This document shows positions 34,688 through 43,711 of a stretch of DNA of 64,000 bases, in pieces. Origin of the DNA: Pyramidobacter piscolens W5455. Lineage in GTDB: Bacteria > Synergistota > Synergistia > Synergistales > Dethiosulfovibrionaceae. The notes under the pieces were generated by a model. The model did not search any database and had not been told where the DNA came from. It saw only the letters and a program-made list of their open reading frames with translations. Position numbers and translations under genes: made by a program. The DNA is taken from the NCBI RefSeq assembly GCF_000177335.1, contig NZ_ADFP01000124.1, positions 1 through 64,000 of the forward strand, given 5' to 3'. How positions within the stretch are numbered: the first letter of the stretch is position 1; each line of letters starts with the position of its first letter.

Positions 34688-36541
34688 TCAGCTCTTGTTT
34701 TTGATCCTGTAGTACAGGTGCCGCGCAAAATATCTGAGCCTGCTTCCCTTGGGCAGAACAGCTTTGGCAAGGGGAACCAAACGGTTGATTAACATATGTA
34801 AAAAGTTCTGCGGTCTGGTCGTGTTACCATGAGGGACCAAGGCAGCATAGAGAAGTTCTTCATAGAACGGAGTCTCTCGCGCCGCTTTCCAGAACTCATA
34901 GCCAAAGTCTTCTCCCAGCTTCATCCATGGCTTTAGAAACCCGGCATAATGGATAATATACGGTTTTTCACGCGCGTTCTCGTACATATCAAGAATGTAA
35001 TGGGGAGCGAACTTCACGACATGATGCCAACGGTAATGGTCACAGTCGCTCAGCAGGTTCCATGCCATATCGAGATACAAAGCACGGCCTTCGCAGACAA
35101 CATTCAGGATATCCTGATCGGAATATTTATAGATGCCCGTCTCGGCCATTTCGAGCAGCTGCCGCACCGTGACGGATTTATTCAGTTCCGCCACGTTCAT
35201 CAACAGGACCCCGGCTTGGAAATATGTAAAGCAATCTTTGAGCTTCAGGACGGCGTCGCAGTATTTCCGCGTCGCCGGATTGGCGCCGTTGCACTGCCCC
35301 GTAAAATCGGGGTCAAGAGCCGCTCCGATCAGGTTCGTCCCCAGGTCGAGATCGTAAAGATCGGCGATATCCCGTTGAATGATCATGTCGCAGTCCAAAT
35401 AGAGAACTTTGTCGTACATCTTCAGAAGATCCAGAATCAGAAAGCGGTAAAAGGTTTCCGTCGTGACATGCTCCTTGGCTCTGAGACGATATTTGCCCAC
35501 ATGGAGACTGACGTTGACAAACGTAAGGCTGAAATTGTCGCTTTCAAGAAATGTCTTCAGGTTGCGTTGGCTCTCTTCCTGAATGTCGGTATGAAAAATG
35601 TAAAGTTTGTAGCTTCGGGAAGAGGAACAGTGATCCGCAATGGATTTAAGACACGTCCCAAGAATGGGGACATATTTTTCATTGGCCGCAAGGACGGCGG
35701 GAACATCGTTTTCTCTGGCATTTACTACGATTTCTTGCTCTGTCTGAGGATTTTTGACCAGAGCGATCTGGAGTTCGCCAAGTTTCCGCGTTCCCTCTTT
35801 TTGAAGATATTCGTAGAAAATGCCGGCGAAACGCTCCCCCAGATGCCCCGGGGTACGATAGCCTTCGCGGGAGTAGTGACTCATGTCAGCGCGTTTTTCA
35901 AACTCGGCAAGAACGTCAAAAAGGATCGTCGAGTATCGGTCGAAAAACTCTGTCTTCATAATAAACATGTTGCACGGATAGAACGTGTGCGCGCGAAAAA
36001 AATGCCGCGCCGTATCGAAAAGCTCGGGGTATTTTTCCCGGATGATCTTCATCAGCAGGTCAACGTCCTCGATGTGGAGCTGCGGGGCTTCTTTATAATG
36101 GTCGTAAACGGATTTCGCCCGTAAAATCTGAGTATCGATGCCCCGCGCAATCAAGAAATCATATTGCTCGATCTTGCGGCGCATGCTTTTCTCGTCCATG
36201 CAGAGCTCGGACAGCATCGTTTCGTTCACTTCAGGATACACAGCGACTCCCCAGTCATCCTGAGGCAGTTCGTTCTCATTGAACGAAAAAAACCTCCGGT
36301 AATGACAGAAACCATAGTAATCAGCCGTGCAGTTTTTCCATGCCCAGTACTGCGTCGTAAGTTCGCAGTACGATTTGTTCTTCGAGGAAATATTATCTCC
36401 GACGTTATCTTTTAACATATTGTCGGGGACGCGCTCTGTTTGGAAGTCGCTGCCTGCGATCACGTTTACAAATAAAGGATGGCAAATAGCTTTTGTATTG
36501 CGATTAGGGGAATGAGTGACAAAAATTTTAATCTGCCTCAC
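34688..36541 (-). CDS. DUF4422 - GT8 two-domain glycosyltransferase
   Basis: In this 617-residue protein, residues about 1-255 match DUF4422, a putative glycosyltransferase region (SYCELTTQYWAWKN, GFCHYRRFF). Residues about 275-560 are a GT8 domain (VPAVLAANEKYVPILGTCLKSI, the DxD at D383-C-D385, FQAGVLLMNV, YSDQDILNVV, HYAGFLKPW). The two units could add successive sugars. The C-terminal tail is basic and amphipathic, typical of membrane-associated GT8 enzymes. GC-rich, unlike the downstream GT2 genes. A truncated relative of its C-terminus lies beyond glf. Confidence 0.88.
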   Translation of the reverse strand: MRQIKIFVTHSPNRNTKAICHPLFVNVIAGSDFQTERVPDNMLKDNVGDNISSKNKSYCELTTQYWAWKNCTADYYGFCHYRRFFSFNENELPQDDWGVAVYPEVNETMLSELCMDEKSMRRKIEQYDFLIARGIDTQILRAKSVYDHYKEAPQLHIEDVDLLMKIIREKYPELFDTARHFFRAHTFYPCNMFIMKTEFFDRYSTILFDVLAEFEKRADMSHYSREGYRTPGHLGERFAGIFYEYLQKEGTRKLGELQIALVKNPQTEQEIVVNARENDVPAVLAANEKYVPILGTCLKSIADHCSSSRSYKLYIFHTDIQEESQRNLKTFLESDNFSLTFVNVSLHVGKYRLRAKEHVTTETFYRFLILDLLKMYDKVLYLDCDMIIQRDIADLYDLDLGTNLIGAALDPDFTGQCNGANPATRKYCDAVLKLKDCFTYFQAGVLLMNVAELNKSVTVRQLLEMAETGIYKYSDQDILNVVCEGRALYLDMAWNLLSDCDHYRWHHVVKFAPHYILDMYENAREKPYIIHYAGFLKPWMKLGEDFGYEFWKAARETPFYEELLYAALVPHGNTTRPQNFLHMLINRLVPLAKAVLPKGSRLRYFARHLYYRIKNKS

Positions 36542-36639
36542 GGGAGCTCTCTCCTAAATTTACAATAATATTCAATCTGAGTGATGAAGTATAGAATGTG
36601 TCGTTGTCATTTCTCGCGTCGCGGAGGAGGGCTATTGAT

Positions 36640-37818
36640 TTACCGCAAGGGCTCCTCCGCCGGGCGCTGCCGGCAGTGTTCTTCGTGAAGTTTTTCGTAC
36701 AGTGTTGCTAGTTTTGCCGCTTCAGTGAAGATGTCGTAGCCGGCGGCGGCAAAGAGGCGGCCGGTGTCGGACGCTCTTTCGCGCCGGGGCTGGATCAGGG
36801 CGGCCCACTCGGCGGGCGTTTTTTGCAGGCTGATATACTGCGCCAGGGCGGGGACGATGCGGGCTTCTTCCGTGATGTTCGCCGACAAAAGACAGGGCAA
36901 GCCCGACGCCTGAGCCTCGAGCGCGGCAAGGGGCAAACCTTCGTAAAGCGAGGGCAGGACGAAAACGTCCATCGCCTGAAGGAGCGCGGGAACGTCAGTT
37001 CGCACGCCCAGCCAGAGGACAGCTTCTTCGGGGACGAGTTCGCGGGCCTGGCGGCGAAGGGCTTCATGCAGTTCGCCGTCGCCGATCAGCATCAGCACGG
37101 CGTTCTTGTGTTTGGCGTAAAACGCGGCAAAGATTTTCAGCAGAAAGGCCTGATTTTTTTGCGGGCACATGCGGCCGATGTGGCCGACCACAAGGCAGTC
37201 CGTACCGAGGCCAAGTTCGCCGCGGGTCCGTTCCCGCACCTCGGGGCGGAAACGGTACGGTCCCAGCGGCAAAGCGTTGCGGACCAAATGATAAGGACGT
37301 TTGACGCGCCCGTTGCGCGCGCCGAAAAGGAACCTGGCCGCGGCCTCCGAGCAGGCGCAGCGCACGTTGGCGCACAAGGGGATCAGCTTGAAGAGCAGGC
37401 TGTTCCTGATCCTCTTCGGGGCGGTGTCGCCGCTGCGGGTGTTGTGGCAGTGAACGATGCGCACGGGCACGCCGATCGCGCGGGCCATGCCCAGATAAAA
37501 GGGCGCGGCGTTGGGCAGATGACCGTGGACGATCGCGTACTCGGGATGCTCTCCGTAGAAGCGTCTCAGGAAGCGAAGATAGAGCGCGAGAGCGGCGAAG
37601 CGCAACGGCGGAGCGACAAAGATCTTCGAGCCGTCTTTTTCGAGTCTGCGTCTGATGCGGAGGTCGGGCTCTTCATGCACGAGAAAATCGAAGACGATTT
37701 GTTTTTTGTCTATTGCGTCGTGATAGCGCATGACAACGCCGGCAACGCCGCTGTCGGGCGTGAGCTTGTCGACGACCTGAAGGATGCGGAGCGGTTGTCG
37801 CATGTGTTCTTTTCCCAT
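36640..37818 (-). CDS. GT4-family glycosyltransferase
   Basis: This 392-residue GT-B enzyme has ILQVVDKLTPDSGVAGVVMRYH near the start, a YAIVHGHLPNAA block, GHIGRMCPQKNQAFLLKIF and the donor-site SLYEGLPLAALEAQASGLP. These resemble EpsF/WcaL-type capsule enzymes. The ATG at 37818 follows GAGGGG; the open frame extends about 76 codons further into the upstream ABC gene with no conserved content. Probably involved in building the O-polysaccharide repeat. Confidence 0.88.
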   Translation of the reverse strand: MGKEHMRQPLRILQVVDKLTPDSGVAGVVMRYHDAIDKKQIVFDFLVHEEPDLRIRRRLEKDGSKIFVAPPLRFAALALYLRFLRRFYGEHPEYAIVHGHLPNAAPFYLGMARAIGVPVRIVHCHNTRSGDTAPKRIRNSLLFKLIPLCANVRCACSEAAARFLFGARNGRVKRPYHLVRNALPLGPYRFRPEVRERTRGELGLGTDCLVVGHIGRMCPQKNQAFLLKIFAAFYAKHKNAVLMLIGDGELHEALRRQARELVPEEAVLWLGVRTDVPALLQAMDVFVLPSLYEGLPLAALEAQASGLPCLLSANITEEARIVPALAQYISLQKTPAEWAALIQPRRERASDTGRLFAAAGYDIFTEAAKLATLYEKLHEEHCRQRPAEEPLR

Positions 37819-37853
37819 GACATTCCCCTCGGAGTCATTTAATATGGAAAATT

Positions 37854-38594
37854 CTATTGGGATTTCTTGCCGTTCATGAACGCGGCATACCGGGCGTGGG
37901 TCTCCGCCGGGGCGCCGTCGGCCCGGACGCGTCCGCCGTCGATCCAGATGGAGCGGTCGCAGAAGGCCTCGATCTGTCCCAGCGAGTGGGAGACGATGAC
38001 GATGGTGGCGCCGCGCTCCTTGATCTCGCGCAGGCGGGCGAGACATTTCTCCTGAAAGTTCATGTCGCCGACGGCAAGGATCTCGTCGATCAACAGCACG
38101 TCGGCATCGACGTTGATCGCCACGGAAAAGGCGAGGCGCATGTACATGCCCGAAGAATAGGTGCGTATGGGGTTTTCGATGAAGGGTTCCAGTTCCGAAA
38201 AGGCGATGATCCGGTCGAGGCGTTTGCTCGTTTCCTTGCGGCCGACGCCGAACATGGCGGCGTTGAGGTAGATGTTCTCGATGCCGTTCATGTCGGGATG
38301 AAAGCCGGCGCCCAGCTCGATCAGGCAGGAGACGCGGCCGTTGACGGAGATCGTGCCGCGGTCGGGAAAGAGGATGCGGGAGAGCAGCTTGAGCGTGGTG
38401 CTTTTGCCGCAGCCGTTTTCGCCGACGAGGCCGACGGCTTCCCCCTGCTCGATGTCGAAGGAGATGTCTTTGAGCACCCAGCGTTCGTCGTACCGGTTCC
38501 TTTTGCGAAAGAGCAGGCGTTCTTTCAGCGTTCGATTTCGGTCGTAATAGATCTTGAATCGTTTGGCGACGTCATGGACCTGAATGGCTTTCAT
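37854..38594 (-). CDS. wzt: O-polysaccharide ABC exporter ATPase (Wzt)
   Basis: This 246-residue ATPase has Walker A at about 58-66 (GENGCGKST), the polysaccharide-exporter blocks CLIELGAGFHPDMNGIENI and TYSSGMYMRLAFS, and Walker B LLIDEILAVGD. It lacks the C-terminal carbohydrate-binding domain of Wzt proteins that recognise a chain cap, so it is the short type associated with galactan-like polymers. It lies two bases after the permease gene, and the pair exports lipid-linked polymer across the inner membrane. Confidence 0.94.
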   Translation of the reverse strand: MKAIQVHDVAKRFKIYYDRNRTLKERLLFRKRNRYDERWVLKDISFDIEQGEAVGLVGENGCGKSTTLKLLSRILFPDRGTISVNGRVSCLIELGAGFHPDMNGIENIYLNAAMFGVGRKETSKRLDRIIAFSELEPFIENPIRTYSSGMYMRLAFSVAINVDADVLLIDEILAVGDMNFQEKCLARLREIKERGATIVIVSHSLGQIEAFCDRSIWIDGGRVRADGAPAETHARYAAFMNGKKSQ

Positions 38595-38596
38595 CG

Positions 38597-39382
38597 TTAC
38601 AGTTCCTCCGCAAAACCGCGTTGCAGCTTTTCAAAGACGTACCAGCCGACGCCTAAAACGAGGACGCCCATCGCGAGCGAGTGCAGCAGCGTGGAAAGTT
38701 CCGGAGCTTCCGCGGCGTAAAGGATGTCGCGATAGGCCGTGATGACGGGAGTCATCGGGTTGAGCATGAAAAGCGGCAGGTACCGCCGCGGCACCATGGA
38801 GATCGGGTAGAGGACCGGAGTGAGGTACATCCACAGCATGGAAACGATGCCGAGCATGTACTCCATGTCGCGGCAGTAAACGGTGACGGCCGACGTCAGC
38901 AGGGCGACTCCCAGGCAGATGACGTATTCGACGAGCATGACGAACGGGAGGCACAGGAGCGCGCGCAGGTTGAAGCCGACGCCCGATACGGCGACGACGG
39001 CAAACACGACGACGAAACAGTAGAGCATGTTGACGAAGCTTGTCGTGACAAAGGCGATGGGCAGGACTTCGCGCGGAAAATAGATTTTTTTGACCATGCC
39101 GCCCTGGGCCAGGACAGAACCGCAGCCGCCGGTCAGCGAGGCGCTGAAGAAAGTCCACGGGATCAGGGCGACGAAAAGGAACAAATAAAACTTGTCGATC
39201 CCCGCGCGCATGATGGTCGAAAAGACGATCGTATAGACGATGAGCTGCAGGAGAGGATTCAAAAAAGTCCAGGCGAAACCCAGAAAAGAGCGCTTGTAAC
39301 GTCCGTGCAGATCCCTCCGCACGAGGTTGTAGACCATCTCGCGGTAATCGTAGATCTCTTTGGCTCTGGCCATGATTCTCAA
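38597..39382 (-). CDS. wzm: O-polysaccharide ABC exporter permease (Wzm)
   Basis: This 261-residue ABC-2 type permease has six hydrophobic helices. It carries the conserved RRDLHGRYKRSFLGFAWTFLNPLLQ amphipathic segment in pieces and the PLFMLNPMTPVITAYRDIL loop seen in Wzm/TagG/RfbD. A TTG start at 39382 has AAAGGGG nine bases upstream; the ATG three codons later has no such spacing. First gene of the minus-strand operon. Confidence 0.93.
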   Translation of the reverse strand: MRIMARAKEIYDYREMVYNLVRRDLHGRYKRSFLGFAWTFLNPLLQLIVYTIVFSTIMRAGIDKFYLFLFVALIPWTFFSASLTGGCGSVLAQGGMVKKIYFPREVLPIAFVTTSFVNMLYCFVVVFAVVAVSGVGFNLRALLCLPFVMLVEYVICLGVALLTSAVTVYCRDMEYMLGIVSMLWMYLTPVLYPISMVPRRYLPLFMLNPMTPVITAYRDILYAAEAPELSTLLHSLAMGVLVLGVGWYVFEKLQRGFAEEL

Positions 39383-39571
39383 ATGAGGAAGCCCCTTTCC
39401 GTAAACTGATCCCGATTTTCAACCGCGCTTTTTAATTGAAAACCAGGATCGGAACAGTTCTCAATCCAGAAAACCGTTTGCTCCCGCGAGCGAAAAAGCG
39501 CGCGACGAAATCCTTACGTTAGCTTTTACCTCGCAGAACGTTCAATTTGTCATATAAACGTACATTTACAA

Positions 39572-39640
39572 AAAAAGCCTCCGGAAGGCGGCGGAACGAC
39601 CACAAAACATGGTCGTTCCGCCGCCTTCCGGAGGCTTTTT
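39572..39640. terminator. Perfect 31-bp hairpin with A and T flanks
   Basis: Bases 39572-39602 pair without mismatch to 39610-39640 around a seven-base loop (CAAAACA). A and T runs at either end make it look like a bidirectional terminator. Yet it lies upstream of both divergent genes, not downstream of one, so its role is unclear. Confidence 0.6.
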
Positions 39641-39670
39641 CACTCTATCGAAGGAAACAGTTCTAGTTAT

Positions 39671-39695
39671 GCTGTGCTGTGCTGTGCTGTGCTGT
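39671..39695. repeat. Five tandem GCTGT units
   Basis: GCTGT is repeated five times without interruption. ATGCTGT at the left and ACAGCAT at 39697-39703 on the right make the outer ends complementary. Pentamer repeats can change length by slipped-strand pairing. Confidence 0.85.
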
Positions 39696-39980
39696 GACAG
39701 CATAGTGGCCTCGGACATCGTTGTCAACCCCTCAGCGTCATATATTTTCCCAAATCTTATAACCGCGCCTATTCGAAGCTTAACGTGAATAAAGTATAAC
39801 AAAAATAAACATGAATAACAACCACCGTTATTTCAATTTGGAGAAGTGTGACATTATCACTGAAAGAAATCCGGCGCACAGTTAAAGTGAAACCATCACG
39901 CGAAAACACTCCCCATCCGAAAAACGCGCCGGCAGCGGCGCGGCGGACGTGGGCACATTTCCCGAAGGAGGAACGAGAAC

Positions 39981-41423
39981 ATGTCCGAGAAGAAAACAGC
40001 CGTGCGCACAGCAAAACTTTTGATCGTCGGGGGCGGTCCCGGCGGCCGGGTGTCGTACATCACAGCCCGCCGTTTCGGCGTGGAACCGGCGGTCATGGTG
40101 ATGAACGAAGAACCCACGGTCATCTGCAGCCTGCCCTACGGCGTGGGACGCCGCCTGATCCCCGACGGCCCCGAAGCGACGGTCGTCGACATGACGCGCG
40201 AGAAACGCCTGCCGCCCGATGCTATGAAAGACGTCGTTTTCGGCTCCGTGACGGCAATCGACGCGGCGGCAAAGACCGCGACGATCACAGGCCCCGCGGG
40301 CGAGACGCAGATCGCCTATGAAAACCTGATCCTCGCTCCCGGCGCCGTCCCCTGGCTGCCGCCGGCAGAAGGGATTTTAAAAGGAAAGGGCGACGCTTCC
40401 GGCCTGATGGTCGCCGTCGGCGACCGGCTCGTCGACCGTTCGTTCCTCGCCGACGGCGTTTACGTCCTTAGGGGCGCCGCCGACGCTCGCGCTTTGGACG
40501 AACTGGCCGCGCGCTCCCAAAAAGTGGCCGTCGTCGGCACGGGAGCCGTCGGCCTGGAGATCATCGAAGCCCTTTCCGACCGCGGCGTCGACGTCGTCGC
40601 CGTGGAAGCGCTACCGCATGCCGTTTCGGCGCTGGACGCCGACATGGCCGCGGCGGTCGAATGCCGCCTGCGCGAACGCGGCGTCGAGCTCCATCTAAAC
40701 GATGCCGTCACGAGCTGGACGCCCGGCACGCTGACGCTGCGCAGCGGCGCGCTCGCCGCCGATGCGCTCGTCTTCGCCTCGGGCGTACGCCCGCGCCTCG
40801 ATCTGGCGCGCGCCATGGGGCTGAAAATCGAGCGCGGCATCGTCGTCGACGCCACGCAGAGAACCTCGCTGCCCTCGGTATGGGCCGTGGGAGACGCCGC
40901 GCAGATCGCCGACGCCGCGTCGGGCAAATCCGTCCTGCCGCTGATCGGCACGCTGGCGATGCGCCAGGCCATGACAGCCGTCATGGATATCGCCGGGCTG
41001 CCCGCGCAGCTTCCGCCGGCAACTCTCTGGGGCGTGAGCGAAATTTTCGGCCTGCACTGGGGCGCCGTGGGCTGGAGCGAAGAAATGGCCCAGCGCGCCG
41101 GACTCAAAGTCGTTCCGCTTTCCCTGCCAGTGCACAGCCGAGATCCTTTCATGCCCTCGGGCAAGGATGCCGTTTGGAAGGTCGTTCTTTCCACGGGCGA
41201 AGATGAAGGCTTCAAGCCCGGCCAGATCCTCGGCTTCCAGATCGTCTCGGCAGGAGACAATCCCGTCCACCTCGCCGAACGCTTCGTGGACATCGTCGCA
41301 CGGCGCGAAACGGTACAGGACCTCTTCGGCCGCTATTTCATCCACTCCCCCGCGCATAACTCCGTGGACGACCCCTTCCTCGCCCTCATCGCTCTGGCGA
41401 TGGAGAAAATGCCACGCCGCTGA
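39981..41423 (+). CDS. FAD-dependent NADH oxidase / CoA-disulfide reductase-like enzyme
   Basis: This 480-residue protein has two Rossmann sites: LLIVGGGPGG (about 14-22, FAD) and VAVVGTGAVGLEIIEAL (NADH). A WAVGDAAQI segment follows, then a dimerisation domain. Cys49 in TVICSLPYGVG stands where NADH oxidases and CoA-disulfide reductases have their single redox cysteine. The C-terminal region (about 330-480) is longer than usual and has VSEIFGLHWGAVGWSEEMA. GAAGGAGG precedes the start. The gene stands alone, and the electron acceptor is not known. Confidence 0.82.
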   Translation: MSEKKTAVRTAKLLIVGGGPGGRVSYITARRFGVEPAVMVMNEEPTVICSLPYGVGRRLIPDGPEATVVDMTREKRLPPDAMKDVVFGSVTAIDAAAKTATITGPAGETQIAYENLILAPGAVPWLPPAEGILKGKGDASGLMVAVGDRLVDRSFLADGVYVLRGAADARALDELAARSQKVAVVGTGAVGLEIIEALSDRGVDVVAVEALPHAVSALDADMAAAVECRLRERGVELHLNDAVTSWTPGTLTLRSGALAADALVFASGVRPRLDLARAMGLKIERGIVVDATQRTSLPSVWAVGDAAQIADAASGKSVLPLIGTLAMRQAMTAVMDIAGLPAQLPPATLWGVSEIFGLHWGAVGWSEEMAQRAGLKVVPLSLPVHSRDPFMPSGKDAVWKVVLSTGEDEGFKPGQILGFQIVSAGDNPVHLAERFVDIVARRETVQDLFGRYFIHSPAHNSVDDPFLALIALAMEKMPRR

Positions 41424-41483
41424 CGCGGAGATGTCCGTGCCCCTTCAGCGCCTTCGGATGAAAACCAATCGAACAAAAAACAC

Positions 41484-41534
41484 TTGACGAGGGAAAGAAT
41501 TCTGTTATATACTTTCGACGTAAGAAAAGTATAT
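41484..41534 (+). promoter_or_regulatory. Promoter and inverted repeat ahead of the HutP-like gene
   Basis: TTGACG (41484-41489), 16 bases, then TATATA (41506-41511). ATATACTTT (41507-41515) and AAAGTATAT (41526-41534) are exact reverse complements ten bases apart, so the repeat covers the -10 box and start site: a likely operator or the first hairpin of the leader RNA. Confidence 0.65.
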
Positions 41535-41595
41535 GAATTTATAGCATACTAAGTAAAAAGCCAAAGTTTTTTTGCGCCAGCAAAAGTATCTGAGT

Positions 41596-41648
41596 AAGCA
41601 AGTAAAAACAGGCCGCGAAGGCTTGCTTTCACTTGCTTTTATTTTTTC
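41596..41648 (+). promoter_or_regulatory. Competing hairpins with T tract in the HutP-like gene leader
   Basis: AAGCAAGT (41596-41603) can pair with CTTGCTT (41622-41628) or with ACTTGCTT (41631-41638). The second pairing is directly followed by a T-rich tract (41637-41648, one A). Two mutually exclusive pairings ahead of a T run look like an attenuator upstream of the regulator's own start codon. Confidence 0.45.
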
Positions 41649-41670
41649 ATCGGATGAGGAGAGTGATGCC

Positions 41671-42117
41671 ATGGTAACGTGGGAGAATTTCATGATTCCC
41701 GACAACGAGGCCGATCTTTGCCGTCTGGTGATTCTCCTTGCCATGACGCCGAATCAGGACGTCGAAAAGGAAGTCATCGCGCAGTATCAAAAGCTTGGCC
41801 TGCGCAGCGCCGCGACGATGATTTCGGGGTTCGGCATCGACAGCCAGACGAGCATCGTGCGAAGCGTGGTCAATCTCTGTCTGAATACGAACGTGATCGA
41901 ACGCAAAAGGTCTCATGTTCATCCGATCTGCCACTGTGTCCTCGAGACGGCGCAGAGTACCCGCGCTTCCGACGCCATCGGTCAGAACTTCTGTTTCAAG
42001 GCAGCCGTCGTGCGGCGCAGGGAAGAGTTCACGCTGTGCTTCTACGGCAACCTGGCTATGCATGAGTTGTCAGGACACAAATCCATCGGCGTCGGATACC
42101 AGATTCTCGGTAATTGA
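41671..42117 (+). CDS. HutP-like RNA-binding antiterminator
   Basis: This 148-residue protein is the same size as Bacillus HutP. The metal-coordinating histidines of HutP are matched: H84-P-I-C-H88 corresponds to the HxxxH of HutP, and H136 in GHKSIGVG corresponds to the third His in HETFGVG. The preceding CFYGNLA strand also aligns with SLYGTIG. HutP binds histidine plus Mg and then NAG-repeat RNA to melt a terminator. GAGGAGAG just upstream fixes the ATG; a longer frame to 41572 crosses the leader hairpins. A terminator and a transporter-amidase pair follow, not histidine-degradation genes, so the effector may differ. Confidence 0.8.
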   Translation: MVTWENFMIPDNEADLCRLVILLAMTPNQDVEKEVIAQYQKLGLRSAATMISGFGIDSQTSIVRSVVNLCLNTNVIERKRSHVHPICHCVLETAQSTRASDAIGQNFCFKAAVVRRREEFTLCFYGNLAMHELSGHKSIGVGYQILGN

Positions 42118-42139
42118 TTTTTGTACCGGCAATTAAATA

Positions 42140-42243
42140 CAGTATTCAGTACGGCACAACGATAAACGGTTTCTCAGTAAGAGAGTAAAGCGCTGTTTCC
42201 GACGTTTCGGTCGGAGCAGAATGTTTTGCTCTCTTATTTTTTT
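42140..42243 (+). terminator. Leader terminator, probable HutP-type attenuator
   Basis: TAAGAGAG (42178-42185) pairs with CTCTCTTA (42229-42236) around an inner TCCGAC/GTCGGA stem, followed by seven T residues. It stands between the HutP-like gene and the transporter, 65 bases before the transporter ATG. NAG triplets four bases apart, the HutP RNA spacing, occur as CAG-TATT-CAG (42140-42149) and GAG-AGTA-AAG (42181-42190), the latter in the terminator's 5' arm. A third in-register NAG is missing in each case. Confidence 0.7.
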
Positions 42244-42307
42244 ACGCGCCCCGAGGGATTCGCTGCATCGTCATGTTCTGAACAAAATTCGAAAAGGAGG
42301 AACTGCT

Positions 42308-43696
42308 ATGTCACACGAGAACTCTGCCGCCAAATCCGGAACTTTTGTCACCCGTATGGGCAACGTCATGCTGCGCTGGTCGCTGAAATACATGCCGGAC
42401 GCCAGTATTTTCGCCGTTGTGCTGACTTTTATCGCGTTTATCCTCGGGATCACGCTGACCGATCAGGGACCGATGCAGATGATCCAAAACTGGTACAAGG
42501 GATTATGGGAACTGCTCGGCTTCTCCATGCAGATGTCGCTCATCGTCATCACCGGTTCCTGTGTCGCCAACGCCCCTCTCGTCAAGAGATGGATCGACGG
42601 ACTGGCGGGAATCCCCAACAGCGGACGTTCTGCCGCTTTTCTGGTCACGTTCGTCAGCGTCGTTGTCTCCTTTGTTCACTGGGGGCTGAGCCTGATCGTC
42701 GGCGCCATTCTTGCCAAGGAGCTGGCCCGCAATCTGCGGCTCAAGCACATCCCTTTTGAGTACGGGCTTCTGGCCGCCGGGGCTTACGTGGGACAGATGA
42801 CGTGGCAGGGGATGCTCAGTTCCTCGGTCGGTCTATTTATCGCCATGCCGGGACACGTTCTGGAAAAAACGATGGGCATCGTGCCCATGTCGCAGTTCAT
42901 GCTCAACCCGATGAACATCGCCGTCACCGTCGCGCTGGCGATCTTTCCCGCCGTTTTCGCCGCCATGTTGCAGCCGAAGAATCCCGACGAGTTCATGTCT
43001 CTTGACGAAAACGCCGTCCGCGCCATTGAAAAAGAAGACCTGAAAGTCAAAAGCCGTCCCGAGAATCCGACCGTCGGCGACGTTCTCAACTACAGCCCGC
43101 TGATTTCCCTCGCGCTCTGCGCCATGGGCTTCGTTTACATCTTCTGGGCTTTCAGCCGGAAGGGGCTGGGCGCCCTTGACTTCAACATGCTCAACGCGCT
43201 CTTCCTGTTTGTCGGCATTTTGCTCTACGGCAACATCGCCAACTACGTGCAGGCCGTCAAGGACACGACCGCCGGCGTGGCCGGCATCATCTTCCAGTTT
43301 CCGCTCTACGCCGGCATCATGGGCATCGTCAAGTATTCGGGGCTCGTGTTGATTCTCGCCAATGGCATCGCCGCTATCAGCACCAAGGGGACCTTCTACT
43401 TATGGACGTTTCTTTCTTCCTCGCTGGTCAACATGTTCGTGCCCTCCGGCGGCGGGCAGTGGGCCGTTCAGGGACCTATCGCCATCGAGTCGGCCAAGCT
43501 GATGGGTGCCGATCTGGTCAAAACGAGCCTGATGGTCGGCTACGGCAACACATGGACCAACATGGCCCAACCTTTCTGGGCCATCGCCCTGCTGGGCATC
43601 ACCGGGCTGGAAGCCAAGCATATCATGGGCTACAGCATGGCGATCATGCTGCTCAGCGGTTTCATCTTCGTGCTTGCCGCCGTTCTGCCCTTCTAA
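42308..43696 (+). CDS. AtoE-type short-chain fatty acid transporter family protein
   Basis: This 462-residue polytopic membrane protein, with about 11-12 helices, matches the AtoE family: MPDASIFAVVLTFIAFILG near the start, FVHWGLSLIVGAILAKELAR, and the diagnostic FVPSGGGQWAVQGPI. AtoE-type carriers take up short-chain carboxylates; the actual substrate here is open, and the amidase partner hints at an amide- or amino-acid-derived acid. AAAGGAGG lies just upstream of the ATG. The preceding terminator suggests that expression depends on antitermination. Confidence 0.88.
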   Translation: MSHENSAAKSGTFVTRMGNVMLRWSLKYMPDASIFAVVLTFIAFILGITLTDQGPMQMIQNWYKGLWELLGFSMQMSLIVITGSCVANAPLVKRWIDGLAGIPNSGRSAAFLVTFVSVVVSFVHWGLSLIVGAILAKELARNLRLKHIPFEYGLLAAGAYVGQMTWQGMLSSSVGLFIAMPGHVLEKTMGIVPMSQFMLNPMNIAVTVALAIFPAVFAAMLQPKNPDEFMSLDENAVRAIEKEDLKVKSRPENPTVGDVLNYSPLISLALCAMGFVYIFWAFSRKGLGALDFNMLNALFLFVGILLYGNIANYVQAVKDTTAGVAGIIFQFPLYAGIMGIVKYSGLVLILANGIAAISTKGTFYLWTFLSSSLVNMFVPSGGGQWAVQGPIAIESAKLMGADLVKTSLMVGYGNTWTNMAQPFWAIALLGITGLEAKHIMGYSMAIMLLSGFIFVLAAVLPF

Positions 43697-43711
43697 AGAG
43701 AGGTCATCCCC

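Larger units (their letters stand above)
39383..39980. other. 598-base divergent gap
   Basis: No gene is supported. The gap contains a very long perfect hairpin, a pentanucleotide repeat and a weak + strand promoter (TTCGAA 39772-39777, 17 bases, TATAAC 39795-39800) for the flavoprotein gene. Short frames crossing the hairpin and repeat lack homology and good ribosome sites. Confidence 0.6.
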
